Assembly: GCA_027922465.2 (NCBI GenBank)
Contig: BQMF02000048.1
Coordinates: forward strand, 62,001 to 126,000
Origin: Turritopsis dohrnii
Lineage: Eukaryota; Cnidaria; Hydrozoa; Anthoathecata; Oceaniidae
Length of the DNA stretch: 64,000 bases
Reading direction: 5' to 3'
Part shown: piece after piece, positions 32,181 through 44,511 of the stretch
How positions within the stretch are numbered: position 1 is the first letter of the stretch
How the letters are laid out: every line of letters starts with the position of its first letter
Position numbers and translations under genes: made by a program
Notes under the pieces: model-generated
What the model was told of the DNA's origin: nothing
Database searches by the model: none
Seen by the model: the letters and a program-made list of their open reading frames with translations, nothing else

Positions 32181-32916
32181 TGCAGATTTTACCTTTTAGG
32201 AATGCATAGTTCAACGAATTTAGAGTTGTCAATTTATATAAGCGTTCAGCCTTCAAGATTGAACATTTTAAAGCACGACCCAGCATGGTTGGGGGGAGGT
32301 TTACCTAACCTACTTTTCCGCGAGTGAGAAGAAAAAGCATAAGCGTATTTTTCGACGCAATTCCAACACATAAATTTGTTATAATATCACATTTTATTTT
32401 AAAATTTCAAATTAAAATATCTACAAATAACCCTTAGTTTTCACGCTCCTTGGCCTGTCTCAGATGTCTACAAACTCTAGAAATGTAAAGTAAAAGTATA
32501 TAATACAGTTAAAATGAAAAACCATAGCAAAATAAACAAGATGCCTTAAGAGGCATAAGGATTTCTGCAAGCTTTACTGGAAACCCAACAAAAATGCAAA
32601 GCCAGCAGCCTTGATTCGTCATGCAAAACTTACTAGGCAAACACATGGTTCGACAAGCATCATCAAAAAATAAACAAATCACAACTTTGGCTGTAAAGAC
32701 CAGTCTATATTAACAGAATACAGGGGCTCTTTTCCTTATGCCATTGTTGAAATCCTTTATAAAGATCTGTTTATGAAAATAAGCTGTATGATTGTTACAC
32801 TGGGAACTATTTATCACCACGTACTCCAGAAAATAGAAAAAAAACATTGACACGATACTTTAATTACAAACCACCAATAAGCATTATGGAAGCTATACAA
32901 GTAGGGCTTGTGTAAC
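32181..32916. other. No gene recognised
   Basis: AT-rich sequence without open frames of note or clear repeats. Confidence 0.35.
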
Positions 32917-33098
32917 AAACCCTTAATTTGGACAGCATAAAATAATATATAAAGTTTCTTTATTGGTCTTCTCAGGATGAAATATATAATATCACAATAA
33001 TTACTACAAACCCTTAATTTGGACAGCATAAAATAATATATGAAGTTTCTTTATTGGTCTTCTCAGGATGAAATATATAATATCACAATAATTACTAC
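32917..33098. repeat. 91-bp tandem duplication
   Basis: AAACCCTTAATTTGGACAGC recurs at 32917 and 33008. The two 91-bp copies are almost identical (one A/G change noticed), pointing to a recent duplication. Confidence 0.92.
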
Positions 33099-35039
33099 TT
33101 GAATATTACCTCAAATTAAAATCTACTCTAAAGGTTGTTAATAACAATAGCTACGTAGGGAGAAAATAAATACCCATGATACCCATTTTTGTGATGTTGG
33201 AGCTGAAAGGAAGCTAAGCTGAGCTGTAGGAATCCAAAAGCTTAAAAAAAGTCGACTTCAGAGATGTATGTACACATACAAATACACAAAGGCTTTTCAT
33301 ATTTAGAAAGGCCAAAAATAAGAAATACCTTTTCTTCCACACCACGATTGTTTTTACATTACTTCGAGAGAGCTTCTTTTAAAAAACAGAATAACCACAC
33401 TGAAATTTAATTTTTCAAATATGATAAGTTTCCAACTGTGATGGATGAACTTTTTTATTTAAAGTTAAGAAATCCATATTTACATCATCTCAGAAACTTT
33501 TAGAAAACTAAGTAGCACGTTCCTTCGCTGCCATTTTTAAAACGTTTGGAAGACGATCACCACATGGCAAGTCAAAAAGTACCCGGATGATCACATGGCA
33601 CGGCGCAGATCAAGCCAATAAACTGTCGCTATTGAAGTTAAGGTGGCTATATTAGCACCCTTTCGTAGAAATCGGGCATTATGCACCAATCACGATTGAG
33701 ACGGCTTTTTTATGAACCAATGAAATTTAAGAAACAAAAATGCGTAGGTTTGGACAGTAAGATGAAAAAAAAAAAAACAGAAAAACACGGACGATCGTAA
33801 AGTATTTCTTGCTTACGCAGAAATCCAAAAACGCCTATTCTTCAGGCAATAAATAACAGTAAAGCTTTAAGTCGTGACCTGTTGCAGCCATGCGGCTTGT
33901 TTATTTATAAGAATACACTTTATAAGAATGTTCAAGATGAAGTTGGCCTAAAAGTTAAGAATGTCTTAAGAAAATTGCCATCTTAAGATTTTATGAGCTC
34001 AAAATTTATTTTGTCAGAATTTACTTTGTTTTATATGTAGGTGCTATTTCTTTTGTAATCATCAATGTAAACATTCTTTCACGTAACTGTCTTTTTAGCC
34101 TTTTCAGGTTTACCTTTTGTATAAGGCCTTAAGAATGTCTTAAGAATATGTTAGGATGATTTTAACTAAAAAGTTAAAAATATTCATCATGAAACCAATG
34201 TAATGAATACTACAGTGTAACAGCAACACGTAAAGTTGGAAGATGATGAACAAAATCGAAAGTTGATATTTGCCTACCTTCTTAAAACTACAGCCTACTA
34301 CGCTCGCTGTTGGGACAAAAAGCGAATCGATAGTAAAAAGGAACTAAAAATTACGTCAGGAAAGACGAAGTGTCTTATTATACTAATCCGCAATCGTGCA
34401 TACCACCATTATTTTAGAGTGTGTTTGTTTGTTTGTTTTTTAACGGTCAAAATCTTCTTCGTCATGTTCGTAAAGAGGCAGTTCCACAACGCAAGACACA
34501 TTCACGGGACATCTAACGTCAGTTTTTTTAAAGCCAATCAAAACGCAAGAAATTCTTTTTTCGCCGTTTTGATTGGTTGCTGAAAATCAAAAATCGATAG
34601 CAAAGGAATCCGTTAGTAAATCCGTTAGTATACAGACAGTTGCGCACAAAGCAGAACATGGTGAAAGGTCAATTTCTTATTATTTCTTATTTCTTATTAA
34701 GTAAACCTTTAATCTTCGATCAATACTAGGTCAAAATCAAGTCGGAAACAATGTTGGGAAAAAAGAAGTCTGTTTTATGTTTTTAAGCACCAAATGGTAG
34801 CAAGATTCAGTGGGAGAAAGCATATTTCAGTGCATGTACAGTAGAAACTTACTGGAAAGTAAAGGAAGTTTACAGAGGTATTCAGAGGTATTCAGTGCAT
34901 GATTACAGCAGAAAATGATCAGGTACCACCTCGCATAAGCATAAAAGCAGTTTTGCCAAAGGAAGAAAGCTGTTTTTATTCCATAAATGTAAAAAAATCT
35001 CAGACAAATTTCAGTAAAGAAAACAATTAAAGATAGCAG
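33099..35039. other. No gene recognised; Helitron-like debris at ~34210-34340
   Basis: The stretch around 34215-34330 (GTAACAGCAACACGTAAAG, then GAACAAAATCG and CTACGCTCGCTG) is related to 40370-40500. The 115-codon frame at 34236-34583 covers this repeat and has no domain. Confidence 0.35.
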
Positions 35040-35770
35040 AAAAAGTATATTTTAATATGTGTTTGCAGTAGAAAAGTGTGCTGGAAAGTAAATAAACTGT
35101 TGTTAATCTGTTGACAGGTATGAGATACAGAAAGTATAGAGTTCAGAAGTATTTGAAAATGGCTGCAGAACATGATCAATATATTGTTTACTAACATGAT
35201 GAGTTAGTATTGAAGGTAGGTATTCTTATTAAACCAAAGATAAAACAGTATATATTTAGTTAGAACACAGTTAGTATGCCACCATATAAAGAATAAAAGG
35301 TTGTTTACTGTTGTGTTTTGAATTAGCCAGAGCAGATTTGAGCTGAAATTTAAAATGACTCTTTAAATTTTCTGTCATTACTTTTGTGTTTTTCATTATT
35401 TTTAATTATTGTTCCTCGAAGTTTCTTTTGGTTTCTTTTCTTTTTCTTTTGATATCGTCGTGGTATGATTAGGTTCTTTGTATGTTTTTTAAGTGTTTTT
35501 AAGTGCTAAAAAATTTTTTGTTATAAGTTTGTGTTTTCAATTATTCCTTTTCGTAAATGTGTTCTCGAAGTTTCTTTTAATTTGGTTTGTTTTTATCTTT
35601 TAATATTGTCATAATAACTACGATTAGGCTTTTTGTATCTTTGCGCATTCGAAATCTTTGAAAATAAAAAAAATACAATAACAATAAAGAAATGGAACTC
35701 GTGGTTTGAAATCATGATCTTGATGGTTGTTCAAGAAAAGATTATCCATTTCAGAAATTATGTAACTGGC
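35040..35770 (+). repeat. Left arm of a long diverged inverted repeat
   Basis: Blocks such as GTGTGCTGGAAAGTAAAT, AACATGATCAATATATTGTT and AAAGAAATGGAACTCGTGGT reappear in reverse complement and reverse order between 37515 and 38490. Within the arm a unit starting GAAGTTTCTTTT and containing GATTAGG.TTTTGTAT is itself repeated at about 35418 and 35568. No coding sequence was recognised. Confidence 0.65.
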
Positions 35771-36544
35771 ACAAAAGAAACACGGTTAGTAGGTATCGAT
35801 TTGTTTTCAATGTACGTGCGATAGAAAGAAGTAAAAAGAACAAAGTCAACTAAAATTTAACGTGCATGCTCCGAAATTGTTTTTAATTGCAAATTTTAAG
35901 GCTAAAATTTTAATATTTTTCCCCAAAAAGTTGTTTATAATATTGTGCTTGTTGTGCTCTTGACGATGCAAAAAAAAAATTATTTTAAAATCATTTATTT
36001 TGACTAAGTAATCATAAAAAATGTTCAAACTGCAAAATCGGTTGACATAGACTTTAGTTTTAAATTCACATTTGAAAAGATGACATTGTTCAAAATAGTC
36101 GAGATTTCTTCTACTGCAAACCACTCGATCGAGGCACAATGATTTATTTTGGGATATATATAATGTCAGGAAAACAAACTTCCTGCTAATTAATTTTTTG
36201 ATTTGTTTTTACCCAGGACATTCTTATTCCAACCTCATTCATACAAAAGTTGTGTACTAAATCCCATTCATTTTCATTTTTCACATTTCCTCGACAACAC
36301 ATAAATACCAAAAAACCTGAGGACTTTGTATTCCCCCGGTTATCTTCCGTCTTTATTCTATTGGATTTCTTATTTTGTTTTTTTGAGTAGTCTTTTATTA
36401 GTTACGATTTCAAACAAAGTTAGGGGAAAGAAATATTTTTTTCACACTCCACTGGCTTTTACGTTTTTAGGATTTTTCCAACCCCATCCGCTCTATTTCC
36501 AATGCAACCAACCACCATGAAAATTCAAGTGTTAACATGCAGAC

Positions 36545-36647
36545 AGTGACGGATCCAGAGGGTAGTCACAGCTTGTGGAGAGGCCCATTAGCATATATTA
36601 ATATATTACCAATGGGATTATTTTAACGTTTTTCTTTTATGTTTGAA
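36545..36647. mobile_element. Partial copy of the GTGGCGGATCCAGAG MITE
   Basis: AGTGACGGATCCAGAGG begins near 36545, and a following block is related to part of 20150-20260. The right part is replaced by the Helitron-like element that starts at 36648. Confidence 0.5.
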
Positions 36648-37203
36648 CTAGCAATTCGCGTAAAAGTTTTTTACGGCTTTAATTTCGAAAAGGTTTTGCG
36701 TAAGTCCCGTGACGATATGAGGTGACGAAAAATTAAACCATTGAATCGTAAGTGGAAAGTGTATCCATGTTGTAGAGCTGGAAAAACTAAACAAAAAGTG
36801 TATGGGATCGTTTCACTACGACCAACCGTTGCAGAGATATCATTGAACAAAGATTTTGATGACGTCATAGCCGCAGTACCAAAACAAATTTAGGTCGAAA
36901 TGTTGCGTCACCCCATCACCCGTATCGCGAACTCCAAAAAACGGCAGTTATCCCTATTGGTTCTCGAGATATTTCCCCAAAAAACGTCACGTTCGATTGG
37001 GGAAGATATGTAATGATTGCCCCGTGATAGCAAAAAATAACTGACCATGTGTTTTTTATATTTTGTGTGAAATTATGCGGCAAATACACATTGTGCCTCT
37101 GCGTGGTTTTACGCGCAACTAAGAAGAACTTGACCATAAATTTAAACTAAATATTTCACTCTCTAAAATAAAAGTGTATGCACACTTGCTATTATATATA
37201 AGA
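36648..37203 (-). mobile_element. Non-autonomous Helitron-like element, subfamily B
   Basis: On the minus strand it begins TCTTATATATAATAGCAAG at 37203 and ends with a CGTAAAAAACTTTTACG hairpin followed by CTAG (36648-36651) before T. The interior carries the same GACGTCAT and GATATCT..GCAACGGTTG blocks as the copies at 12, 46 and 50 kb. Confidence 0.7.
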
Positions 37204-37290
37204 TAGCCTCCCAGGCGGCGTCGCTCGCCACCCATGTTCAGCATGTGTTGTGTCGCAGAATTTAACTCGTGAAAAGTTTTTACAGGCATT
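37204..37290 (-). mobile_element. Helitron-like 3' end, head-to-tail with the previous element
   Basis: On the minus strand the sequence runs ...CATGGGTGGCGAGCGACGCCGCC and ends GGAGGCTA directly against the TC start of the element at 37203. Only the 3' ~85 bp is recognisable. Confidence 0.55.
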
Positions 37291-37514
37291 AATCTTTTAA
37301 TTCATTTCTTACATTCAAAAGATTTAAAACAGAAACAAATAGAAACATGGCTCAGAATATATATTTATAAGTAGAGGAGAAATAACTTTAATATAAAAAA
37401 ATGCAATATATAACACAGAACCGTTTACCCAGACATACAAAACCAAACATTGAATAACATTACAAAAATGATACCTTCCAACTTTTTCTTTTGTTCCAAA
37501 GTTACTACTGGACT

Positions 37515-38490
37515 GCAATCATTAATGAATTTTTGAAATGATATAGTCTGTTCTTCCCAAAACCATCAACGTCATGATTAAAACCATGAGTTTCATTTCT
37601 TTATGCTTTTTTATTATTGCTTAAAAGATTAATATTTCAATTGTAATACCGAAAACCTAATCATGCTATAAGAATATTGAAATAAACAACATAAAAAGAA
37701 CAAAAAATGAAATTCAAGTACGCATTTATCCTAAAAACAATAACTAAAAACAAAAATTTACCCAGAAGATAAAAAGTCACAAATAAAATCATAATGCCAA
37801 ACTTATATATATATATATACCCAGGTACGTAAACAATTACCATAACACAAAATAATGCATAAACATGATAAAATATAAACTTAAGAAAAATCCACCCAAT
37901 AACGCTTCGTTTTTGTAGGACAGTTTCATTGCACAGTAATAACTAATGAACTTCTTAAATACATAACCCATTCTTCTCTTAACTAACCCTCTCAGCGTCA
38001 TAATTTAACCCACCATGTTCTTCATTTCTATTTTAACATATGAAAATATTTAAAAAACATACAAAAAACCTATAATCATACTATGACGAAATCGAAAGAA
38101 AAACAAAAAAAACTGAAAGAAACTTTGAAAACATATTTACCTTAAAAATAATAATTAAAAACACAAACGTAATGACAGAATTTGTGTAGCTAAAGAATTT
38201 TTAACATATGAAAACATTCACATATGTGGAACCATCTTTTATTTCAGTTCAAAGCTCCTCCTGAGTAATTCAAAACACACAGTAAACATCCTTCTTATCC
38301 TTTTCTTATCCACACACTGTGTTTTAACTAAATAGATACCATTTTAACTTTGGTTTACCTTTCAATACCAATTCACATCATCATGTTAGTAAATGATATT
38401 GATCATGTTCTATAGCCATTATCACACACTTCTAAACTCTTTACTTTTTAACACTCGATTTACTTCCCAGCATACTTTCCTGAAATTCCA
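37515..38490 (-). repeat. Right arm of the long inverted repeat
   Basis: This is the reverse-complement partner of 35040-35770, somewhat longer because an internal unit appears duplicated (about 37645-37790 and 38055-38180). The loop between arms (35771-37514) holds the MITE and Helitron-like insertions. Confidence 0.6.
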
Positions 38491-39489
38491 CTACCATTTT
38501 TATACACTGAAAGGCATAAATAAAGAAAAAGATTTCAATGCATAACAGTGACAGTGGTGGTGGCAACGTCTCCTTGGATGTTGTTTTCTAAACTTCATAA
38601 CTGTGGAGCCATTTTGAAATAAATAAAATAAAGAACAGCCAGTTCGTTACCAAAACAAATCAGTAACTGTTCGTAGGGCATGCAACTTTTTGATCGTTTT
38701 AACTCTGTTTTTACTATCTTTTAACGCTGTATTTACTAAATGCGTTTGACTCATTTACTTACGTATATTACTTTGTATCTTTTCCAAACGTTTTCCCACC
38801 GAAAAGAAGTAAAACCATTTTCACCAATGTAAATAAACATCATCCTTTCTGCAGCGATTTTTAAACAACTTCACTTTAACTACACTACTTCACTGCTGCA
38901 CTCTCATAACTATTTGATAACTATAAAAAGAAATACGTAGAATCGGCACACGTTTCTATCGTAAACATCATAGAGACTTTCTTCCACTCGTTCTTCGTAT
39001 GGTTTTCCTCTGAAAAAACCTATTATATAAAAAACAAACATCTGTTCAAAAACTCACTTATTCACTCACTTATACCTGTTCTTTTATTAATCTAAAATAC
39101 AATAACAGTAAATGTTTAGCAATAAACACGATAATAAAACGTTTTATAGTAATAAAACATTCGTATGTATACAAACCTGTGTTTCTTCGTCAAATTCACA
39201 ACGAAGAAATGAAATCATTATTAACGACCGAAATTTTTGGAAATCGTCAACCAATCAAATAAGCGCATTTGAAGAGTTTTCTTTTATTAGCCAATGAAAA
39301 CGATCAGCGGCGGGGCTTCCCCATATACTATTCGTAAAACTACTATGTAGCTTTAGCTAAAAATACCCCCGCGCTCAAGCATTCCAATTTGTACAGACAG
39401 CAAGCTATACATTAACAGCGGAAACGAAAACAAGTTTTTGGCCGAAAAAACAATGCTTGGGTTGATTTGGGACCTGATATGAGGCAAAG
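38491..39489. other. No gene recognised
   Basis: AT-rich. The frame at 39112-39297 has no domain character. Confidence 0.35.
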
Positions 39490-39960
39490 TTATATGCTTA
39501 AATATTTCCACAAAATCAGTTTTCGGCATTTCAAAACCAACTTGCAATATGCAAACCAAATAGATCTACACCTGAACAGATGAAAATACGCACAAAACTT
39601 TGTTACTTTTTGTGATCTCTTAGGTCTAATTTCCACTGCTGCTAATATACCTTTCAAAAAGTGTAAATAAGGCTTAAGAAGTAATATCAGAAAGTATTTG
39701 CTACAAACAAAAGAAATGTGTGAATTGAAACCATGGATACATATTTCATAATTTTTATAATTAAAATAAGATTTGTTAAAAACATTCTGTAAGATCAAAA
39801 AAAAAAAAAAAACTTTTTCAAAAAAAAAATTAAAGCGAAAAATCCATTGTGTTTCAAACTTTGATTTAAAACAAAAAATAGCCAAAGTTTACATAAAAAA
39901 AACCAAGTAAAAAATATATAGGTTTTATTGATCATGATCACACTAGGTTTGGAAGACAGT
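39490..39960 (+). repeat. Dispersed repeat, shared with 16985-17345
   Basis: This is a longer and AT-richer copy of the repeat near 17 kb in the same orientation, including GCAATATGCAAACCAAATAG. It contains A-runs of 15 and 9 near 39800. Confidence 0.65.
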
Positions 39961-40364
39961 AAAAGAAGAAAAACACGAAGAACGACAATTTGTAATATGG
40001 CTTTCTTGTATACACAAAAATCCAATTAAAATCTTTTGAAGGCAAGATCCGCCAAAAATCAGTGCATTAAACAAAATTATTGAAAGAAAAATTTAGAGTT
40101 AAAATATATACAAAAATAAAATGTATGGTTGGCAAAATTTCGGATTTCAAGCTGTGCTTCAAAATCCTTGTCGTTCACTTCACTAAAACAACACAAAAGT
40201 AACACGAAAAATGTCTAAGCAATTTTAGCATACGATTTTCCTAAATAACATAGTATAATATAATAATAAATTAGGAAAGAGATACGAAAAAACATTCTGT
40301 CTCTCCCACTTACAGTACCATGCTTTGAAACGGGAAAAAAGCAAATTCAGCTAATAATTGTATT

Positions 40365-40624
40365 CCACCGTGTAACGTCAACACGAAAGTGGGAGGATGA
40401 AGATGATGAAGAACAAAATCGGAAACTGACATTCGCCTATCTCGTGAAACTACTATGCCTCCTCGCTCGCTAACGCTCGCTGCGGGGGCAAAAATGCTCT
40501 CGCTTCTGCGTGGTTTTACGACGAAATGGGAAAACATAAGAAGGATTTGACCGTGAAAAAAAAGTAAATATGTCACTCTCTAAAATAAAAGTGGGATGCA
40601 CAATTGCGAATTAGTATAATAAGA
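40365..40624 (-). mobile_element. Partial Helitron-like element, subfamily B
   Basis: On the minus strand it starts TCTTATTATACTAATTCGCA at 40624 after an A, like the 36648-37203 element. The shared block TCACTCTCTAAAATAAAAGT lies just inside. The other end is not clear. Confidence 0.5.
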
Positions 40625-40649
40625 TTGGTTACACTTTTCTACACAAGTA

Positions 40650-40940
40650 TTGACTTACCTCTGGCAGGTTTAGTAGAAATAGATTTTCATATTGTATGTT
40701 ATGTTGATTTAAGTTATGCAATATAATTTTTATCTTCTTGTAATCCTGTTAACTGTGTTGGATTAAAATTTTTGAAATACCCAAGTTTGAAATACTCACG
40801 TTTGAAATGCCCACGTTTCATCTGCTCCTACTTATCCAAGTTATGAACAATTTCATGTAATGTTTGCTTAAATATGTACCAAATTCACAATTCTGGAAAA
40901 ATTTGGAAGGTTTGCACAAAGATCAATTGGGAGGTGCTGA
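40650..40940 (+). repeat. Dispersed repeat, inverted copy of 19880-20165
   Basis: CTGGCAGGTTTAGTAGAAAT and the following ~270 bp match the complement of the 20-kb copy. Confidence 0.65.
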
Positions 40941-41220
40941 GGTCTTCAGTTTTTAAACGGATTTGAATGAAATACTTGACAGTGTTCACGCCTGGTGATT
41001 GTCGGTTGCGATGATTAATTTATTTTGTAATCGTTGTAATTGTCATATCGCCAGGTCTGAACGAAGCTTTAGTGCATCATGACAATTGAACTAAAAAAGG
41101 CAAACGATTGATTTAAACATAACCGCCAGGGGGTTTTGATAACAAACATTCAAACATTATATAGTTACATGACGATATTCTTTTTTGTAATAACGTTACT
41201 TTATAAACAATAAAACGTTA

Positions 41221-41290
41221 CTAGACGCCAAGGCGGCGTCGCTCGCCGCCCATGTCTACCTGCTCTGTATCACTGTATCAATAATGTGCG
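41221..41290 (-). mobile_element. Helitron-like 3' end fragment
   Basis: On the minus strand the block ACATGGGCGGCGAGCGACGC leads into a short hairpin and CTAG (41221-41224) before T. The adjoining GATACAGTGATACAGAG is shared with copy 2 near 13300. Confidence 0.6.
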
Positions 41291-41450
41291 GCCGCTTCCA
41301 GCGTTGGATCTCTCACAGTAATAGTAGCACCTAAAGTCTACAACCATGTGAGGCCCTTACTTCAAAGTCGGCGCCCGGCTTGTCCACTGGCTATGGACTG
41401 CGGCCCTGCTGGCTCACTGGCAATGCCCTAGGAAGGTACCAAGGATAAAC
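41285..41450. other. GC-rich block of unknown origin
   Basis: About 165 bp with a NotI-like GCGGCCGC and segments such as GGCGCCCGGCTTGTCCACTG stands out from the surrounding AT-rich DNA. It has no open frame of length. A SINE or a fragment of structural RNA origin is possible, but I could not identify either. Confidence 0.35.
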
Positions 41451-43463
41451 ACTTACTTACTTTAAGATACAATGGGTTGTTTTTCAGGAATTGTGTCACA
41501 GTTCTAACTCTCTCTGGCTGTGACGGTGTGGTGATTGAATTTCAGAGAACGATGTATTATCCTAGAAGATGTTTTGCTTACAATTTTATCAATATCTAAC
41601 TATACAGCGTGTCTAGAAAAAAATCCTCATCATCAAACTTTGAATGTGAATAACGTTTCATTTGTTGTTGTAATAAACTTGATTATTATATCACTCGATA
41701 GGAAATATTCTAAATTTTTCAAAAATTAAAGTTTTAGAATCCGGGAAAATTCAGGGAAGAAGAAATATCAATTTTTATCAAAGATTCTTACTATCAACTT
41801 TCTGATTCTTTCCACATTTTTGAAAAGTTGACCTAATTTCATTTCGAGTGCTATAAACTTGAAATTAACCTTCAATCCACCGTAAAGCTTTTTTCACATG
41901 CACATAGATTTTGCCGTAACACCTTTACAAACGTTTTTTCATAAGTTATTACGAAAAAAATGCTTTAAAGAGATTTTCATTCACTTGCACGCAAAATTCT
42001 GTCATATTCTCTGCTCACTCAATATGTTTTGATTTTTCAGAAAATGTGTTATCAATTTTCCGAACGTTATTTTCTTCTTGAGTCATACGGAGGCTTACGA
42101 CAATTTTCTTAAAAACACAATTTTTGAGCGTGTTTTCTGGGTGTTTTTAGTTCTCGTGGTTTGTGGTTTTCTTTTCTCTGTCATTGTCTTCATTGTTATC
42201 AATGTGTGCAATTGTCATTCTATTAATCTTTATAGAAACCAATAATTACACTAACAGTATTTATAGAAAGCGAACCGCCGTAGAAAACTATGTTTTGCGT
42301 GTATTTAGCTATATCATACAAAGGACAAGGTTGAAAAAAAAAGGAGACTGACCCGGAATCTTGGAAGTGATGGCCATGAGTCTGAAATGGAACGAAAGAA
42401 CTCTTTCCTAAAATTATCTTGGCGAAAAGCATGTACTTCTAGATTAACAAAAATTATCAGTGATGCTCTTGGTGTCGTTCGGACGTACGGCCGTCCTTTC
42501 TAAAGGGAACCAAATGATTGTGGCTTAGTGTTTGAGATTACAGACAACACGGGAAGAAAAATTCACCGTTTTTACGCGTATTCTTTACAAATACACTAAA
42601 GGTTTGAAAAAGTGACCCGTATTTTAGACACGCTCGCGCAGTGCTTCATCCATGCTTAAAAAATATTCCCCATTGTCTTGTACGAAGAATTTGCATGATA
42701 GTTAAGTCAACCCCAAACAAAACCAAACAACTAAAGGAACTGAAATCAAGAGATTCTAACTAATTAAATCAGGTTGGATGTTGAAAATAATTGAAAAAAG
42801 TCTTCACTTTATCGCGGGTTGTTCTTATTAAACGTGGATTTTTTAACGAAATTGATAAATTTTTTAATGGATGAAATGAACTCATTGGTGACGATGATAG
42901 AGTTATTGGAACACATTTTTGTGGCAATTATGCAGATTTAACGCTAAAAATAGGCTTGTGCATTATATTCTCAAGTGATTAAAGTGACATGATAGTAAGT
43001 GAATGTAATTTTGTGATTTTAAATAATTAATTGGATATTTAAAATAATCAACAAGTTGCGCTAATTTCATGGGGATTTTCGTGAGTACTTTTTGAATTCT
43101 AATTGATTACAATGAATCATCAAAAATAATAATATTTTCACGTGTGCTAAATTTAAAAGAAACACAGTAGACTTACACAGAATCTCTTAATTTTTCCTGA
43201 TTTATTCTTTTCTTGTTTCCTCTAGAAGTTCGTTTAAGCAAATGAATTTTTATTAGCCGTTTTTTTAAATCCGCTCTGTTTCTCTGATGGCAGCTTTCGT
43301 ATGCAAAGTCATATGGCGCGCATCATGAAATAAACATGAGGACGGTAAAAACATTTTGCAATAACTCAATATTTCAACTCAATTTTTTTTATTTTCATTA
43401 TACGTTTTCTATCACACATTTTTTTTTTTATACTTCCTTTTCATATTGTTACACAATTTGAGC
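41451..43463. other. Upstream region of the opsin gene, no gene recognised
   Basis: AT-rich without supported coding sequence. Short frames at 41535-41729 and 42163-42351 look random. Confidence 0.35.
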
Positions 43464-43470
43464 TATAAAT
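43464..43470 (+). promoter_or_regulatory. TATA box of the opsin gene
   Basis: TATAAAT lies 61 bp upstream of the ATG at 43531. Transcription would be expected to start near 43495, giving a short leader of about 35 nt with no upstream ATG. Confidence 0.5.
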
Positions 43471-43530
43471 GACTGGTGTTCACAACAACAACTTTCATTT
43501 CAACTGCGACACTCCATAGATCACGTCAAC

Positions 43531-44511
43531 ATGGACGATGTAAAAATATTGCTGATAACTATTGTTGTACTGTCAACCATTTTGAATGGTTTGGTTATTG
43601 CTGCACTTATCAAGAGATGGGATAAACTTGGCAGTCAAGATGTACTGTTATTCTTTAACGCTGTTTGCAATTTCCTCCAGTCCTTAATTGGTTATACCGG
43701 TGAGGCTGCCTCTGAAAGCCGAAACAACACTATCTGCGTTATTAGCGCCTTCAGTATTTCCGCCATGTCGTACATATCGATAATGCTTTTGGCATCGATA
43801 TCAATCGCACGTATGCTTTCACTATGCTATCCTCTTAGGACGCATGTTTGGCTGAAACTAAAGTCATCAAGTCTTTATTTCATTGTGCCAAGTATCACCT
43901 ACGCTTTATTATGGGCTATGCTGCCTTTATTTGGATGGAGTAAGTATGGGCCAGAATTGGCTAGCAAACATCGCTGCTCTATAAATTTCAACGACCAAGA
44001 GACAAACACAATAACCTATCTTTACTCTCTTTTGATTGCCTGTTTCCTCATACCTGTATCGATTATGGTGATCTGTTTCATTAAAATTAAAAAGGGACTC
44101 AACAGAAAGAGAGCAATGATGAAGACAATTAATAATACTGAATTAAAGGTGTCTCAAAAATCTCTCGAACATGAAATGCGACTTACTGTCCTCGTAATTG
44201 TCATGATTTCAGCATTTTTAATTTGCTGGACACCTTATGCAATTCTGGTGTTTGTTGTAAGCTTTGGCCATGGCGACCTTGCTTGGTTAGACACATGTGC
44301 AATGATGGGAAAGGCTTCTGTCATTTTCAATCCAATCATTTATGCGATTATATATAAGGAATTTCGACTCTACATTGCTGCATTGTTTGGAATCAGACCC
44401 TCAAAAATTTGGATATTGTCGGACGGCAGCACAAGGATGGAAGGGAGAAGTAACACAACTCGCAAGCAGAATGTTTTGGAGACAGCAAAAAAATCTACCG
44501 ATACCGATTAG
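43531..44511 (+). CDS. Opsin-type class A GPCR, single exon
   Basis: The 326-residue protein has seven hydrophobic segments. Lys261 in TM7 sits exactly six residues before the NP of NPIIY (267-271), the spacing of the retinal Schiff-base lysine of rhodopsin. Other opsin or class A marks are Asn19 in TM1, the probable disulfide pair Cys69/Cys149, FGWSKYGPE with Glu142 at the position of rhodopsin Glu181, and CWTPY (232-236) in TM6. The usual DRY/ERY triplet after TM3 reads A-R-M (93-95), so only the arginine is kept; this would weaken the lock on the inactive state. TM2 lacks the usual L-A-x-x-D aspartate (FNAVCN). Asn65 may be glycosylated. The C-terminal tail is basic with Ser/Thr sites. There is no intron from ATG to TAG. 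AATAAA follows at 44513. A TATA box lies upstream. I infer a cnidarian-type opsin; the G-protein partner cannot be told. Confidence 0.85.
   Translation: MDDVKILLITIVVLSTILNGLVIAALIKRWDKLGSQDVLLFFNAVCNFLQSLIGYTGEAASESRNNTICVISAFSISAMSYISIMLLASISIARMLSLCYPLRTHVWLKLKSSSLYFIVPSITYALLWAMLPLFGWSKYGPELASKHRCSINFNDQETNTITYLYSLLIACFLIPVSIMVICFIKIKKGLNRKRAMMKTINNTELKVSQKSLEHEMRLTVLVIVMISAFLICWTPYAILVFVVSFGHGDLAWLDTCAMMGKASVIFNPIIYAIIYKEFRLYIAALFGIRPSKIWILSDGSTRMEGRSNTTRKQNVLETAKKSTDTD

Noticed and set aside
32814..33029. Minus-strand frame over the 91-bp duplication
   Set aside because: It reads the duplication twice and shows no domain.
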